Positions 34,476 through 45,616 of a stretch of DNA of 64,000 nucleotides are shown here, one piece after another. The stretch covers positions 310,001 through 374,000 of the forward strand of contig OY755189.1 of assembly GCA_963576735.1 (NCBI GenBank), read 5' to 3'. The stretch's first letter is position 1, and the number at the start of each line of letters is the position of its first letter. Below the pieces are notes generated by a model. That model ran no database searches and was not told the origin of the DNA. It saw nothing but the letters and a program-made list of their open reading frames with translations. The DNA is from Bedellia somnulentella. Lineage: Eukaryota; Arthropoda; Insecta; Lepidoptera; Bedelliidae. The position numbers were made by a program, and so were the translations under genes.

Positions 34476-34723
34476 ATACATACATACATATACTCACGAC
34501 TATAAATCCCTAAAAGGGGTAGCCAGAGCTGTGGAATTAGAAATTCCTCAGCCACTTTTGGAAAGTTGCATGGGGAAGAGATGGTAAAATAAAGGTTGTT
34601 GGTGATGGGTCTCCAACCGCATCGCCCCAAAATCCCTTAATAGCCCCAATACCGTTAGTCGCCTCTTACGTACACCCACCGGAAGAAATGGGGTAGTGCT
34701 ATTCTAAGCCGACACTACACAGC
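34476..34723 (-). repeat. TATG-SINE, full length with TSD
   Basis: 248 bp with an exact 13-bp duplication TTATTACTCAAAC (34463-34475 and 34724-34736). This copy defines both ends of the family most sharply. Confidence 0.93.
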
Positions 34724-34736
34724 TTATTACTCAAAC

Positions 34737-35699
34737 TCGAACCTTTTTTCCGATTAGGCTAAGCAAAAACTTAACAAAGCCACTTAGACCAATACAAGTT
34801 CAGCAGCTCTACCAAATGGCTATCCTTAAGTCATGATTTGCAAACACAACGATAAAAAACAATTCTAGCATTGAAATTACTGTGTTGATGATAGACACAA
34901 ATGGCCGCAAAAATATGAACATTCGTTTTACAAAATGAATTTAAAAGGCATTAATACTTCATATCATTTATCTCATCTAAGTAAAACTATTTAAATTCCA
35001 ATCAAAAATGACACGGTAATGGCGGATGTGTTCGCCCGCGGCTGGCACCCGGGACTTCAATTACAACTTTAATATTGAATCAATTTACTTTCTTAGAATA
35101 AGCTTCTGTTTAGCTTCATTTCTACGTATGGTATAGAAGTTAAGTATAAAAGTAGATACTCGTACTTTTGTATTTGTATCTTTTTTAGTTATTGATGAGG
35201 TACCCTTTTGGGCAGATTAACAGCAAGCTATTCCTAGTTCTTTGACACTAATTCTGCCATAGAATAATGGGCATAATTTTTATTATAGATATATTTTATC
35301 TTATTATATGTTCCGCCTTGTGACTCACTAGTAAAATTGGACTTTTTCCACCCGGCTTTGTTGCATCTGAAAAGCAAACAAACTATTAAAAAAATACTTT
35401 TATAACCAAATAATTAACCGAACCGAATAAATCACAACCCAAGTAATATTAATTTAGTTAGCATAGCATGCGCGGGCGTAGTTGATAAATTGGCTAATAA
35501 ATTAGAGCGGCCATATTTCAAGATGGCGCCCGATGGCGGGAATATTCGCTGCGTCCGCGTTTATCGGAGCCCCGGGCGAAGACAGGTGCAATGATTAGTT
35601 CATATTTAAAAGTTATTATCGCTTCTACATGCAGTAGTTTCGTTACAATACACACAACTATGTTCAAACGTATTTTGTGATCGTATCTGTATCATATTT
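34737..35699. promoter_or_regulatory. Intron segment with two G+C-rich patches
   Basis: 35018-35055 and 35460-35595 stand out from AT-rich surroundings. The second contains AAGATGGCGCCCGATGGCGGG, AATATTCGCTGCGTCCGCG and GCCCCGGGCG. They do not match any repeat in the window. They could be enhancers, a promoter or repeat relics; there is no direct evidence. Confidence 0.3.
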
Positions 35700-35812
35700 A
35701 TTACGCTCATGTATTAAAGTTACCGTTGGGGTAGGCAAATACTATCGATCGCAAGTTCTAAGATCCCGGAGGCTTCCCTTGCTTCCGCAGCATCCATTTA
35801 TCTTTTTACATT
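35700..35812 (-). mobile_element. RTE-like LINE 3' fragment
   Basis: CCGTTGGGGTAGGCAAATAC and CTATCGATCGCAAG match the LINE 3' end in reverse. It is diverged. Confidence 0.55.
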
Positions 35813-35832
35813 TTAATTTTATTATTTAATTT

Positions 35833-36084
35833 AGCTGGGTATTGTCGGCTTAGAATAGCACTACCCCATTTCTTCCGGTGGGTGTACGTAAGAGGCGACT
35901 AACGGTATTGGGGCTTTAAAGGGATTATTAGACGATGCGGTTGGAGACCCGTCACCAACAATCTTTATTTTACTATCTTTTCCCCACTCAACTTTCCAAA
36001 GGTGGCTGAGGAATTTCTCATTCCTTAGCTCTGGCTACCCCATCTAAGTATTTATAGCCGTGAGTATATGTGTGTATGTATGTA
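35833..36084 (+). repeat. TATG-SINE, full length
   Basis: Starts GCTGGGTATTGTCGGCTTAG and ends GTGTGTATGTATGT. A possible short TSD, TAATTTA, is present on both sides. Confidence 0.85.
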
Positions 36085-36114
36085 ATTTAACTACAACTTA
36101 AACAATTGTCCCGT

Positions 36115-36320
36115 AAACGGCGTATATGGCATATATCTCCGAAGGGGTGGCAGTGACTCTAATACTTCTGAACTGGTGCTCATAGTATCCACGCTTTGCT
36201 TGGACAGAGTACACACATTATAGGTGGCAGACCAATCGCGGATTTTTACGAATACACTGTCACATGACTAAGTACAACTTAGCCATGTGGGTTTCCTCAC
36301 GATGTTTTCCCTCACCGTCA
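36115..36320 (-). repeat. tRNA-derived SINE, body fragment
   Basis: The reverse complement of the SINE from the GGATATTCGG end to the CACATGGCTAAGTTG region (GGGTTTCCTCACGATGTTTT). The tRNA head is absent. Confidence 0.65.
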
Positions 36321-36900
36321 ACAACCAGGATAAATTTACTACTCATATGACTATAGAGAAAATAAATGGTCCAGTTTATTTAATTTATTCATAATACATC
36401 ATTTATTGCCTTATGGTCCATTTGGATTATTGAAGTACCTAGGTTTTTTTAAGGGTGTGTATATTTATGGTGTTCAAATAAATAGTTAATTAAGTTCAGA
36501 AGCACGGATTATATCGTCAATACTGATTAAATTAATGTCGCGTATCATAGTGAAATTAATTTCCTTTCTAAAATTCTAGGTTATGATAAGTAATAGGTGA
36601 GGAAGCGACACCAATTAGGTTCGCCGCAACATTATTAACATAGTTTTGCTCTTGCCGGATATTGAACCCGCGCTTACTTTCCAGTGTCATTATAACTGCA
36701 TTAGTATATGACAATCAGAGAGAGAATTTAAATTAATTTCATTTAGAAAGATCAGCCGATATTTAATAGTTGAGAAGTTATATTATCTTTTTGGTAGATG
36801 TAGTCATCGAAATATTGTCTAAATGCAACAGTACATCTCTTCTTGTATGTCTAAATTTAGGTGACTCTAGGAACATTATTTAATTCTTGATAACGAATGA
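36321..36900. other. No recognised feature
   Basis: AT-rich intron DNA. Confidence 0.3.
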
Positions 36901-36902
36901 TG

Positions 36903-37141
36903 CTGTGTAGTGTCGGCTTAGAATAGCAATACCCTATTTCTGCCGGTGAGTGTACGTAAGAGGCGACTAACCGTATTGGGGGCTTTTAAGGGATTTTTGG
37001 GCGATGCGGTTGGAGACCCATCACCAACAACCTTTATTGTATCATCTTTTCCCCACTTAACTTTCCAAAAGTGGCTGAGGAATTTCTAATTCCTTAGCTC
37101 TGGCTACCGCTCTTAGGGATTTATAGCCGTGTATGTATGTA
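36903..37141 (+). repeat. TATG-SINE, full length
   Basis: Starts CTGTGTAGTGTCGGCTTAG. The flanks TAACGAATGA and TAACAAATAA may be an eroded TSD. The tail is short. Confidence 0.85.
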
Positions 37142-37599
37142 ACAAATAAACGTAATTTAATAAATAACAAACTGCAAACCTACTTAAAGATAAAGTCAAA
37201 AGCTCTATTTGTCCCATTATTATACCAAATAAATATGTATTTTATTAATTCTATGCTAATGAACCAAATTCAACGTTATTATTTACGATAATGAACTTGT
37301 TTATATACGGATTATTATTCAAGGAGCATAAATTATATAAAATAAAAATTACAACCGTGTAGCGCCACATAGTTTTATTATAATGAATGTTGTGCTATGG
37401 GGACATCCGCCATCATTGTGGCAGATTTTACACATTTTTTTAATAAATGGCGGGAAAATATTCATCTCATTTTGTCATTTCTATTTTATGCTTCCTACAT
37501 TGGTAGAAGTTTGAATATTATTTTAATCCCGCTTGTTACTAGTATGCTCTTATGATTATTTGGCAAAATAGTTATGTGAATCAAAATTACTATATACTA
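37142..37599. other. No recognised feature
   Basis: AT-rich. It contains AAATGGCGGGAAAATATTC near 37447, similar to AATTGGCGGGAAAATAG near 32057; both have E2F-like cores. Confidence 0.3.
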
Positions 37600-37852
37600 G
37601 ACATACATATGTATATATGTATACTCACGGCTATAAATCCCAAGAAGGGGTAGCCAGAGCTAAGGAACTAGAAGTTCCTCAGCCACTTTGGAAAGTTGAG
37701 TGGGGAAAAGCTGGCAAAATAAAGATTGTTGGTTATGGGTCTCCAACCGCATCGCCCAAAAATCCTTTAAAAGCCCAATACCGTTAGTCGCCTCTTACGT
37801 ACGCCCACCGGCAGAAATGGGGTACTGTTATTCTAAGCCGACACTACACAGC
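37600..37852 (-). repeat. TATG-SINE, full length
   Basis: Begins ACATACATATGTATATATGT and ends CACTACACAGC. No clear TSD. Confidence 0.85.
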
Positions 37853-38346
37853 AATGATGATACACTACTATTATATGCGATATCCCCATATACGAGTACA
37901 TTTATCGCATGAAGCAAGACATACCTTTCTTTCTAAATAAACATACTATTCTATAATTACTTAGAGACTTACGGATATTTCATTATGAACAAAATAAAAT
38001 TAAATAAAGTTGTAAGTACTTACCTTTATAAGAGAGACATGAAAATAATATACCATTTATAAAATTCCGTGAAAATTTAATGGCTAAAAGTTTATTAAAA
38101 ATTTGTTAAGATTGTATCAAGAGGGATGGAATCATCATTATGAAACTTAAGAATGTTATAACTAACTGACGAACCGATATCAGAATGAAATCTCCAACTA
38201 TTATGATTAATGATAAAGTAATTAATTGATATCTGTTAGTTGATCTCGTTTGTCATTGTTTTAAACTGGTTTTAACGAAGTTTTAGTTTAAAAATATTGT
38301 ACCAGATATATTTTCAAAAAAAAGGTTGTATTAAATAAAGATCTGT
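37853..38346. other. No recognised feature
   Basis: AT-rich intron DNA. Confidence 0.3.
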
Positions 38347-38557
38347 CTTTTCGGCTTAGAATAGCACTACCCCATTTTACCCCATTTCATACCGTGAGTT
38401 TTGATAGGAGGCGACTTAAGGTATTGGGGCTTATGAAGTGATTTTAAGGCGATGTTGTTGTAAAGCGGTAATGGATTCGCAAGATTGCTTTTTAAGAGTA
38501 ATTTCTAATTCTGATGTTCAAGCTACCCCTTACAGCCGTGAGTATAATATGTATGTA
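38347..38557 (+). repeat. TATG-SINE, degenerate
   Basis: TTTTCGGCTTAGAATAGCAC through the GTGAGTATAATATGTATG tail. There is a short local duplication (CCCCATTTTACCCCATTT) and the middle is poorly conserved. Confidence 0.6.
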
Positions 38558-38843
38558 AAAGAAATGAAATAAGCAAGTTTTTTAATTGCTTTTAGTTGGT
38601 TTATTTGCAGAAATTAATTGACTTATGAAAGTATTAGATTTTTCTCATTTAGGCTACCTAATATGAAGTCTGCCATCAAAGAGATTAAAATGATAAAACA
38701 ACTTTTCTTCAAAACTAGATTTTAACTCTTTTAAAAAAACAACGAATTATAACCATTTACCAAATCTTTATATTAGTAGAAAGATTGAAAAATGAGGATC
38801 TAAAGTAAAGTAAAGTAAAAATGTTTTATTCAAATAAAGTTTC
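38558..38843. other. Spacer ending in a LINE-like tail
   Basis: At 38800-38843 (AGTAAA)n and TTTTATTCAAATAAAG look like the reversed 3' tip of a LINE. The rest is featureless. Confidence 0.3.
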
Positions 38844-38857
38844 TGTAACAATATTTA

Positions 38858-39207
38858 CTATAACGACGTGGTAGCTCAATGGGTAGAACACCGGTTAACG
38901 TGCAAGCGACTAGTGTTCAAATCGCGCGTCGGGCCTACACCAATTTGTCTTTTCTAAAGACAGATGTGTGGTTAATTTATCATGGTTGTTAACGGTGAGG
39001 GAAAACATCGTGAGGAAACCCACATGGCTGAGTTGTACTTAGTCATGTGACAGTGTATTCGTACAAAACGGCGATAGCCTGCCCCCTATCACGTGAGTAC
39101 ACTGTCCATGCAAAACGTGGGTACTCTGAACACCAGGTGACAAAGTCACGTGATGTTTAGGAGTATTAGTACCTCTTCGGGGATATTCGGCGTGAACGTT
39201 TATGTTA
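38858..39207 (+). mobile_element. tRNA-derived SINE, full-length with TSD
   Basis: A 350-bp element flanked by an exact 14-bp duplication TGTAACAATATTTA (38844-38857 and 39208-39221). The head has an A-box (GTGGTAGCTCAATGGGTAG) and a B-box (GTGTTCAAATCG), so it derives from a tRNA and would be read by Pol III. The body and 3' end (GGATATTCGGCGTGAACG) define the family of fragments at 5262, 7078, 31890, 36115 and 47690. Confidence 0.92.
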
Positions 39208-39410
39208 TGTAACAATATTTAAAGATATATATCACATTCACATAACAAAAGTGTAGTGTATTTGTACGAAAGTTTTTATCTACAACTGTTATAAGTTTAT
39301 AACGGCTCAACACCCACTAACCACTTACATAAACTCACTAAACTAATGCAAACAAGTTAGTGTTATTATTAACCAATATAAGGTCCTTTTACGGATATTT
39401 ATTTATTTAT

Positions 39411-39663
39411 TTGCTGTGTAGTGTCGGCTTAGAATAGCACTACCCCATTTCTTCCGGTGGGTGTACGTAAGAGGCGACTAACGGTATTGGGGTTATTAAG
39501 GGATTTTTGGGCGATGCGGTTGGAGTCCCATCAACAAAAACCTTTATTTTTACCATCTTTTCCCCACTCTACTTTCCAAAAGTGGCCGAGGAACTTCTAG
39601 TTCCTCAGCTCTGGCTACCCCTGGTAGGGATTTACAGCCGTGAGTATATGTATGTATGTATGT
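39411..39663 (+). repeat. TATG-SINE, full length with TSD
   Basis: 253 bp in a TTTA-repeat target. TATTTATTTATTTAT lies on both sides (39396-39410 and 39664-39678). Confidence 0.9.
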
Positions 39664-39678
39664 TATTTATTTATTTAT

Positions 39679-40464
39679 CCTCTAAACGGAAGGTCACAAG
39701 ACTAACTCACTATGCTACACTATAATTTATAATTTGCTCTCACGTTGCATGTGATGCAGGAATGCGTTGTTTTTCAAAAATGCCAGCGACTGGTTGACGA
39801 TGCTCTCCCACGCACACCCCCAACTAAGTAGCTCTATAACGTATTATTAAATAATTACCTCAAGGGGACCTTGCTTGCGAACATCTTTAGTGCTTATTCA
39901 AACTCGGTGTTGAAAGATTCTATCGTTTTGCCCACTTGTGTAAGCGTAGGATGTTATTCAGAGATGAAAATATTTATTTTGTATGTGTGTAAAATGTGTA
40001 TTTTGCAAATCTTTATAGCAAAGCAATTAAATTAAATATTAGCAGAAACGTGAAAAATGGAATGTAAATGTAACACATTTAGACATTATGAAAAAGCAAA
40101 CCCATAAAAACGAGATACACTTTTTTGGTCTTTGGTATTTATCTTATACTGTCTTCTGACCTTATTTTATCTTTTACTGTACTAACAATTTCAATCATGA
40201 AACAAAGTAACACAATAACATCTTTCAAAAAGAACACCAATTAAAATTCAAATAAATCGTTCAAATCTAAAGAAACCCGAATACGGGAATGATTGTGGTA
40301 AGTCGGCAGTTCCCGCGACATCACGTCATTAATTGTGCGGTTTTAAAACGCGAGCGGCTGCCAGCCAGCGGCGGCGCGGTTCCGGGCACTTTTCAGAAAT
40401 ACCGGACAGGTTGTTCAACTGCTGCTATTGGTCATCAATGAAATTGACACTATTGTAATATCAT
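39679..40464. promoter_or_regulatory. Intron segment with a G+C-rich patch
   Basis: 40300-40400 (GCGAGCGGCTGCCAGCCAGC, GGCGGCGCGGTTCCGGGCAC) is far richer in G+C than its flanks and is followed by an ATTGG box. It matches no repeat here. It could be an enhancer or internal promoter of pk; function is unknown. Confidence 0.3.
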
Positions 40465-40707
40465 CAATAGCTGTGTAGTGTTGGTTAAGAAAAGCACTAC
40501 CCCTGTAAACCCGGTAGGTGTAACTAAGAGGCGACTAACGTTATTGGGGCTTTTAAGAGATTTTTGGTGATGCGGTTAGAGATGCATCCTTTATTCAACT
40601 CATCTTTTTCCCACACAACTCTCCAAAATTGGCTCAATAATTTCTAATTCCTTAGCTCTGGCTACCCCTTCTAGGGATTTATAGCCGTGAGTATATGTTT
40701 GTATGTA
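40465..40707 (+). repeat. TATG-SINE with TSD, diverged
   Basis: The 9-bp duplication TAATATCAT (40456-40464 and 40708-40716) frames a copy with several small deletions. Confidence 0.82.
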
Positions 40708-40852
40708 TAATATCATTACTATATTTAATGATAAAGAATACAGAATTGCAGATTCGGGAATGAGTTTTTGTATTAAGAATTTGGTATGTAACTGATGAAT
40801 TTGTATTTTGATTGCCAAATTGGTACTGCGCTATAACACTGGATATACACAT

Positions 40853-41406
40853 CAATACATAGTATAAAACAAAGTCGCTTTCGCTGTATGTCCGTATGTA
40901 TGCTTAGATCTTTAAAACTACGCAACGGATTTTGATGCGGTTTTTTTTAATAGATAGAGTGATTCTTAAGGAAGGTTTGTATGTATAATAAATGCATAAT
41001 ATAGTAGAGAAACACTGATAAATTTAAAGGTTTCTAATGTGATGTCGTAAATAAGCACGTTTTTTTGCGCTTATATTGCAAACGCTGGCTGAACCCTACG
41101 AGATAGACCAAAATAATGTACTACAGTATTGTTCACCTTAAAAAGTTCAACAAAAAAGTCCGCGATGGTATATGTCTGTCTCTTAGGGATAACCCAGCAT
41201 AACCATTTTTATTCTTTACTAAAACTAACTTGAGTGTTGAGTGTTTTTCACATGGCCAATTATATGTCGCACTGTCAAGAGTAACGTCTAAGCAAAACAT
41301 GTTTGTATTGGCTAATGACAAAAAAGCTGTGAACGTTGTGTATAACGACATTCTGTAGTAGGTATATTTTGTATTGCACCCGTGCGAAGCCGGGGCGGGT
41401 CACTAG
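40853..41406 (+). mobile_element. Deleted Helitron keeping the helicase C-terminus
   Basis: The 5' part starts near TATAAAACAAAGTCGCTTTC. At 41227-41358 there is an uninterrupted frame ending in a stop that reads VECFSHGQLYVALSRV, then KQNMFVLANDKK and NVVYNDIL. This is the last stretch of the Helitron Pif1-like helicase, including its GQLYVALSR motif. The 3' end is GTGCGAAGCCGGGGCGGGTC plus ACTAG. Most of the Rep/helicase gene is deleted. Confidence 0.82.
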
Positions 41407-41900
41407 TATTAATATAAAAAAGTAATCTACTGGAATATGAATCGACAAAAGACGCCTACACAATATACCAAACCAAATTATAACACTTAATTTTTTTTCA
41501 AATTCGTACACCGGTTAATACTATGTTAAGATTTTATTATCTTGTTACTGCTAAATTAAAAGTTGTATTCGGAACTTTATAACCACTTTTGCTAGGGATG
41601 GAAACTTTTCTTTTCTTTCCCGACTACATAGCTATCCAATCAAGTCAGATATTAGTTAGTTCTTTTTCAACGCTAGCACACACCTAATGTTATCTCGATG
41701 TTCATAATAGAAAAGTTAATTGCAGGCTTTATCAGGCTCCAGTACCCTACATCTAGGTCTATTACCATATTTACTGCGGATTCAATGTTGAAGTGAAAAG
41801 CAATTTGTCAGTAACTAGATAGACTACCGGCCGTGGAACTAACACGACGTAGATACAGCTCAAGTCATTAAGAAATAATGCGATGTGCATTTGCGAGATG
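41407..41900. other. No recognised feature
   Basis: AT-rich intron DNA. Confidence 0.3.
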
Positions 41901-41910
41901 ATGATATTAT

Positions 41911-42164
41911 ATGCCGTTTAGTGTCGGCTTAGAATAGCACTACCCCGTTTCTACCGATGGGTGTACGTAAGAGGCGACTAACGGTATTGGGACTTTTAAG
42001 GGATTTTTGGGCAATGCGGTTGGAGACCCATCAACAACAATTACTTTACTTTACCATATTTTCCCCACTCAATTTTCCAAAAGTGGCTGAGTAATTTCTA
42101 ATTCCTTAGCTCTGGCTACCCCTTCTAGGGATTTATAGCCGTGAGTATATATATGTATGTATGT
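41911..42164 (+). repeat. TATG-SINE, full length with TSD
   Basis: 254 bp with an exact 10-bp duplication ATGATATTAT (41901-41910 and 42165-42174). It starts ATGCCGTTTAGTGTCGG. Confidence 0.92.
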
Positions 42165-42305
42165 ATGATATTATGGATTTAAGCATAGCAAATCTTAATC
42201 TGATTTAATCTGATTCTTTTTTGGCATCAAAACTTCTGTGCATAAAAATCGTTAACTGATTATATACCAGGTATGTAAAGTATGTAAGTATGTATGTATT
42301 TAAAT

Positions 42306-42480
42306 TGAAAACCAGTCGTACCGGCTTAGAATGTCACTACCCCTTTCTACCCCACGGGTGTCGTACTTAGGGTATGGGGCTTTTTTAAGTGATTTTTGGG
42401 CGATGCGGTTGGAGACCCATCACCGTTACTTCATTTCTACCATCTTGTCCCCTATCAACTTCCAAATGTGGCTGTGTGTA
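42306..42480 (+). repeat. TATG-SINE, 5' two-thirds, degenerate
   Basis: CGTACCGGCTTAGAATGTCAC through CCAAATGTGGCTG. The tail end is missing. Confidence 0.6.
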
Positions 42481-42507
42481 AACTTCCCGTGTAGTATAAT
42501 TAACAAT

Positions 42508-42800
42508 TTGATATAGAATAGAATAGAATAGAATAGAATAGAATAACTCTTTATTGTACATCAAACACAAATTTACATTAGAAATTATCATACAGTTTAC
42601 AATGAGGTACAAACGGCGGTCTTATCGCTAAAAGCGATCTCTTCCAGACAACCTTTGACACATACACCATGACAAAGTGCACATATGCATTGAGCTTATC
42701 TGCAACGTGTTTTCTCTGTGAGAAAAGCGACCAGTTTCGAAGCCCTTGATTTCTAGCAACTTTCCTTACAATATTATGACATTTATCAATTGCCACTTAA
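42508..42800 (-). mobile_element. LINE 3' end with TATTC tail
   Basis: The minus strand reads AGGTTGTCTGGAAGAGATCG, AGCGATAAGACCGCC, TGTACAATAAAGAG and then (TATTC)n, a 3' UTR of the same general type as 20035-20165. Strongly 5' truncated. Confidence 0.75.
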
Positions 42801-43194
42801 TTCAATATCATTAAACTGGTATCATATATGGGGATTGATACCAGGGCAGTAGTTCTGCACTAGCTAGTAAAAAGTTCTAACCACTTTACAATCATGTTGC
42901 ATCAATGTTTATATGGCTTATATGCAAAATTCGTGAACTCGTGAGTTTAAAACCTAAAAGCCTTAACGAATTTATCATTTGTACAGTATTGTTTGAGGTT
43001 TCATTTATGAGGGTTGTTAAAGGTAACTAATAAATTAAATGAAAGAATAAAGTTGCGAATCGTGGAGCAATCTATCTTTGAGGTAGTGTCTGAAATATCA
43101 TATACGCATTGGAAGCTACTACCGAATTAAATAACATATAAAAATATCTTTATTTAAACCCGGTATGATGTATTAATAGTTTAGTAGGAATAGT
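42801..43194. other. No recognised feature
   Basis: AT-rich intron DNA. Confidence 0.3.
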
Positions 43195-43340
43195 ATAATA
43201 AATAAAAGGATTGTTGGCGATGGTTACAGAGCCAAACTTCCCCAAAGAAATCCCTAAAATCCTATGTAGCCTCATACGAAAACCACAAAAAAAATATGTA
43301 GTGCTATTCTAGATAAGAATAGAACTCTAAACAGCTATAA
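43195..43340 (-). repeat. TATG-SINE, old 5' half
   Basis: GGATTGTTGGCGATGG through TAGTGCTATTCTAGATAAG, heavily mutated, with no tail. Confidence 0.5.
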
Positions 43341-43605
43341 AAATGTTAAATATATTTTTTTAAACAATTGAAAAATTTCCTTCCATTTAATAAGAGTAAT
43401 TTCAATCAAAACTTTACAATTGCAATAATTGTTTTGTACAAACCCTTTTTAATTTAAAACATAACCCTTCACCGCATGAGTCAGCGAAACTCAATCATGC
43501 TACATCACTAGAGAGACCGACCAATGATCTCGAATACCGATTACAATCGATTCCATCGCTCGATGCAGTGATCGCTCAATGGATTATTCGAATCGGAATT
43601 ATTCG

Positions 43606-44436
43606 ATTGACATTAAGATATGCCACTGTGCCGGCTGAGTGTTTTCTTTTGCTCGTTTTTATTTATGAGTGGTTCTTTAATGTGTTCAATATTAAGTTTG
43701 GCTAATGGTGAGTGAAAATCAATGAATTCTAATAATATGGTTTTTAATATTTGTTTGCGGGCTACTGGTTACAATGAGCAGAAATTATCAGGATAAGTTA
43801 GTAGACGCATACTACCCTAATCTTGTCTTTTCACTGCTGATACTAAACAAAAGTCCATAATTGCTCTTAAAAACATAAAATATGAATATTTGTATATATA
43901 ATACATGAAGCTATTTACTTAGTACGAAAGTGCTCTGACTTTGATAGAGAAGAGCATTGAGTACCTGGTGTCATTGTGTCACGTGATTATTGAAAGTACT
44001 AGTATCTCTGCTTCCCTTTAGGGGACAGGCAATGCAAACGATGTACAGATTATTGTTTAATAAGTCAATTTATGTTTTTTTTTTAAGTTTACTACGATTT
44101 AGGGTATAGAGTGACATTCTATGAGTTTTAACATTCTAAGTTACAAGGAAACTCCTTAATGTATTATATATGGAATAAATAATAGCAAACAAAATTGCTG
44201 TGTAGTGTCGACTTAGAATAACACTACCCCATTTCTTCCGGTGGGAGTACGTAAGAGACGACTATCGGTATTGGGGCTTTTAAGGGATTTTTGGGCGATG
44301 CGGTTGGAGACCCATCACCAACAACCTTTATTTTAACATCTTCTCCCCACTCAACTTTCCAAAAGTGGCTGAGGAATTTCTAATTCCTTAGCTCTGGCTA
44401 CCCCTTCTAGGGATTTACAGCCGTGAGTATATGTAT
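43606..44436 (+). repeat. Left arm of ~830-bp inverted duplication
   Basis: Starts ATTGACATTAAGATATGCC and contains a tRNA-derived-SINE 3' fragment (about 43930-44050), then a TATG-SINE. It is the inverse of 45377-46217 apart from small indels and substitutions. Confidence 0.85.
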
Positions 44437-44446
44437 GTATGTATGT
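44192..44446 (+). repeat. TATG-SINE with TSD inside the left arm
   Basis: Exact 11-bp duplication AATAGCAAACA (44181-44191 and 44447-44457). It shares private variants (AATAACACTAC and GGTGGGAGTACG) with the copy in the right arm. Confidence 0.92.
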
Positions 44447-44457
44447 AATAGCAAACA

Positions 44458-44936
44458 TTAAAAATGTATTAAATCGCCATTCTTTAATTCTAAAATAGCA
44501 AAAAGCTATAAGTCATTACAAGCAATTTCAACGGTAGTGTGCCGCCTAAAAATATTCATTTACTCGATAACCATCTGATTGTGAGAAATTCTCGACGAAC
44601 TTTAATTGTCGTGCCATAAAGTGAACAGCCCAAGAAAGTCCGTGGTAGTATTTATTGCCATGGTACCGTTTATGGGTTAATATATTTTTTCTTATATTAC
44701 GTGAAATTTTATGGGCGATAGTGAAACTTGCGATTATAGCGTTTCTCTTTGCTAAAGAGTAAAGAAAACGCTGAATCACTGTTTTATTTATAAATAAGAC
44801 TTCGCATTGCAATTCACATAAGTAGTGTGATCTTTCAAATATCTAAGGTTTTGTGAAACATATATAGCCTATATTTCTCCTAAAGATTATACCTTGCTAC
44901 CTGAGCTTGCTACTAATGAAAGAAGATTTATTAATT
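44458..44936. other. Spacer of the inverted duplication
   Basis: An 88-codon minus-strand open frame (44546-44812) without recognised motifs lies here. There is no support for a gene. Confidence 0.3.
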
Positions 44937-44939
44937 AAG

Positions 44940-45186
44940 TACATACATACATATACTCACGGCTATAAATCCCAGGAAGGGGTAGCCAGAGCTAAAGAAT
45001 TAGAAATTCCTCAGCCACTTTTGGAAATTTGAGTGGGGAAAAGATAGTAAAAATAAAGGTTGTTGACGATGGGTCTCCAACCGCATCGCCCAAAAATCCC
45101 TTAATAGCCCCACACCGTTAGTCGCCTCTTACGTACACCCACCGGAAGAAATGGGGTAGTCCTATTCTAAACCGACACTACACGGC
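44940..45186 (-). repeat. TATG-SINE in the spacer
   Basis: Full-length copy ending CCGACACTACACGGC. No clear TSD. Confidence 0.85.
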
Positions 45187-45376
45187 AAATATTTGAGTGG
45201 TTTTGTAAATTGCTCATTACAGAGAAACAAACACAAAAACTAATCTTTCCTCTGTATTATAAGTGTAGATTAAAATAACGTTGTCTCTATCGTCACATAT
45301 TAGGCGGGTACACTGTCGCAAATATTCTCATGAAGCACAAAGGAATAGAAAATCTAGCATCTTTTTGGGAATAACA

Positions 45377-45616
45377 TAAATATACTCACGGCTATAAATC
45401 CCTTAACGGGGTAGCCAGAACTTTGGAATGAGAAATTCCTCAGCCACTTTTGGAAAGTTGAGAGGGGAGAAGATGGTAAAATAAAGGTTGTTGGTGATGG
45501 GTCTCCAACCGCATCACCCAAAAATCCCTTAAAAACCCCAATACCGTTAGTCGCCTCTTACGTACTCCCACCGGACGAAATGGGGTAGTGTTATTCTAAG
45601 CCGACACTACACAGCA
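45377..45616 (-). repeat. TATG-SINE in the right arm
   Basis: Same insertion event as 44192-44446: both share private variants and the adjacent TGTTTGCTATT on the 5' side. The tail is cut short and lacks its TSD. Confidence 0.88.

Noticed and set aside
44546..44812. 88-codon minus-strand frame in the inverted-duplication spacer
   Set aside because: No motif, no regulatory context, not repeated elsewhere in the window.
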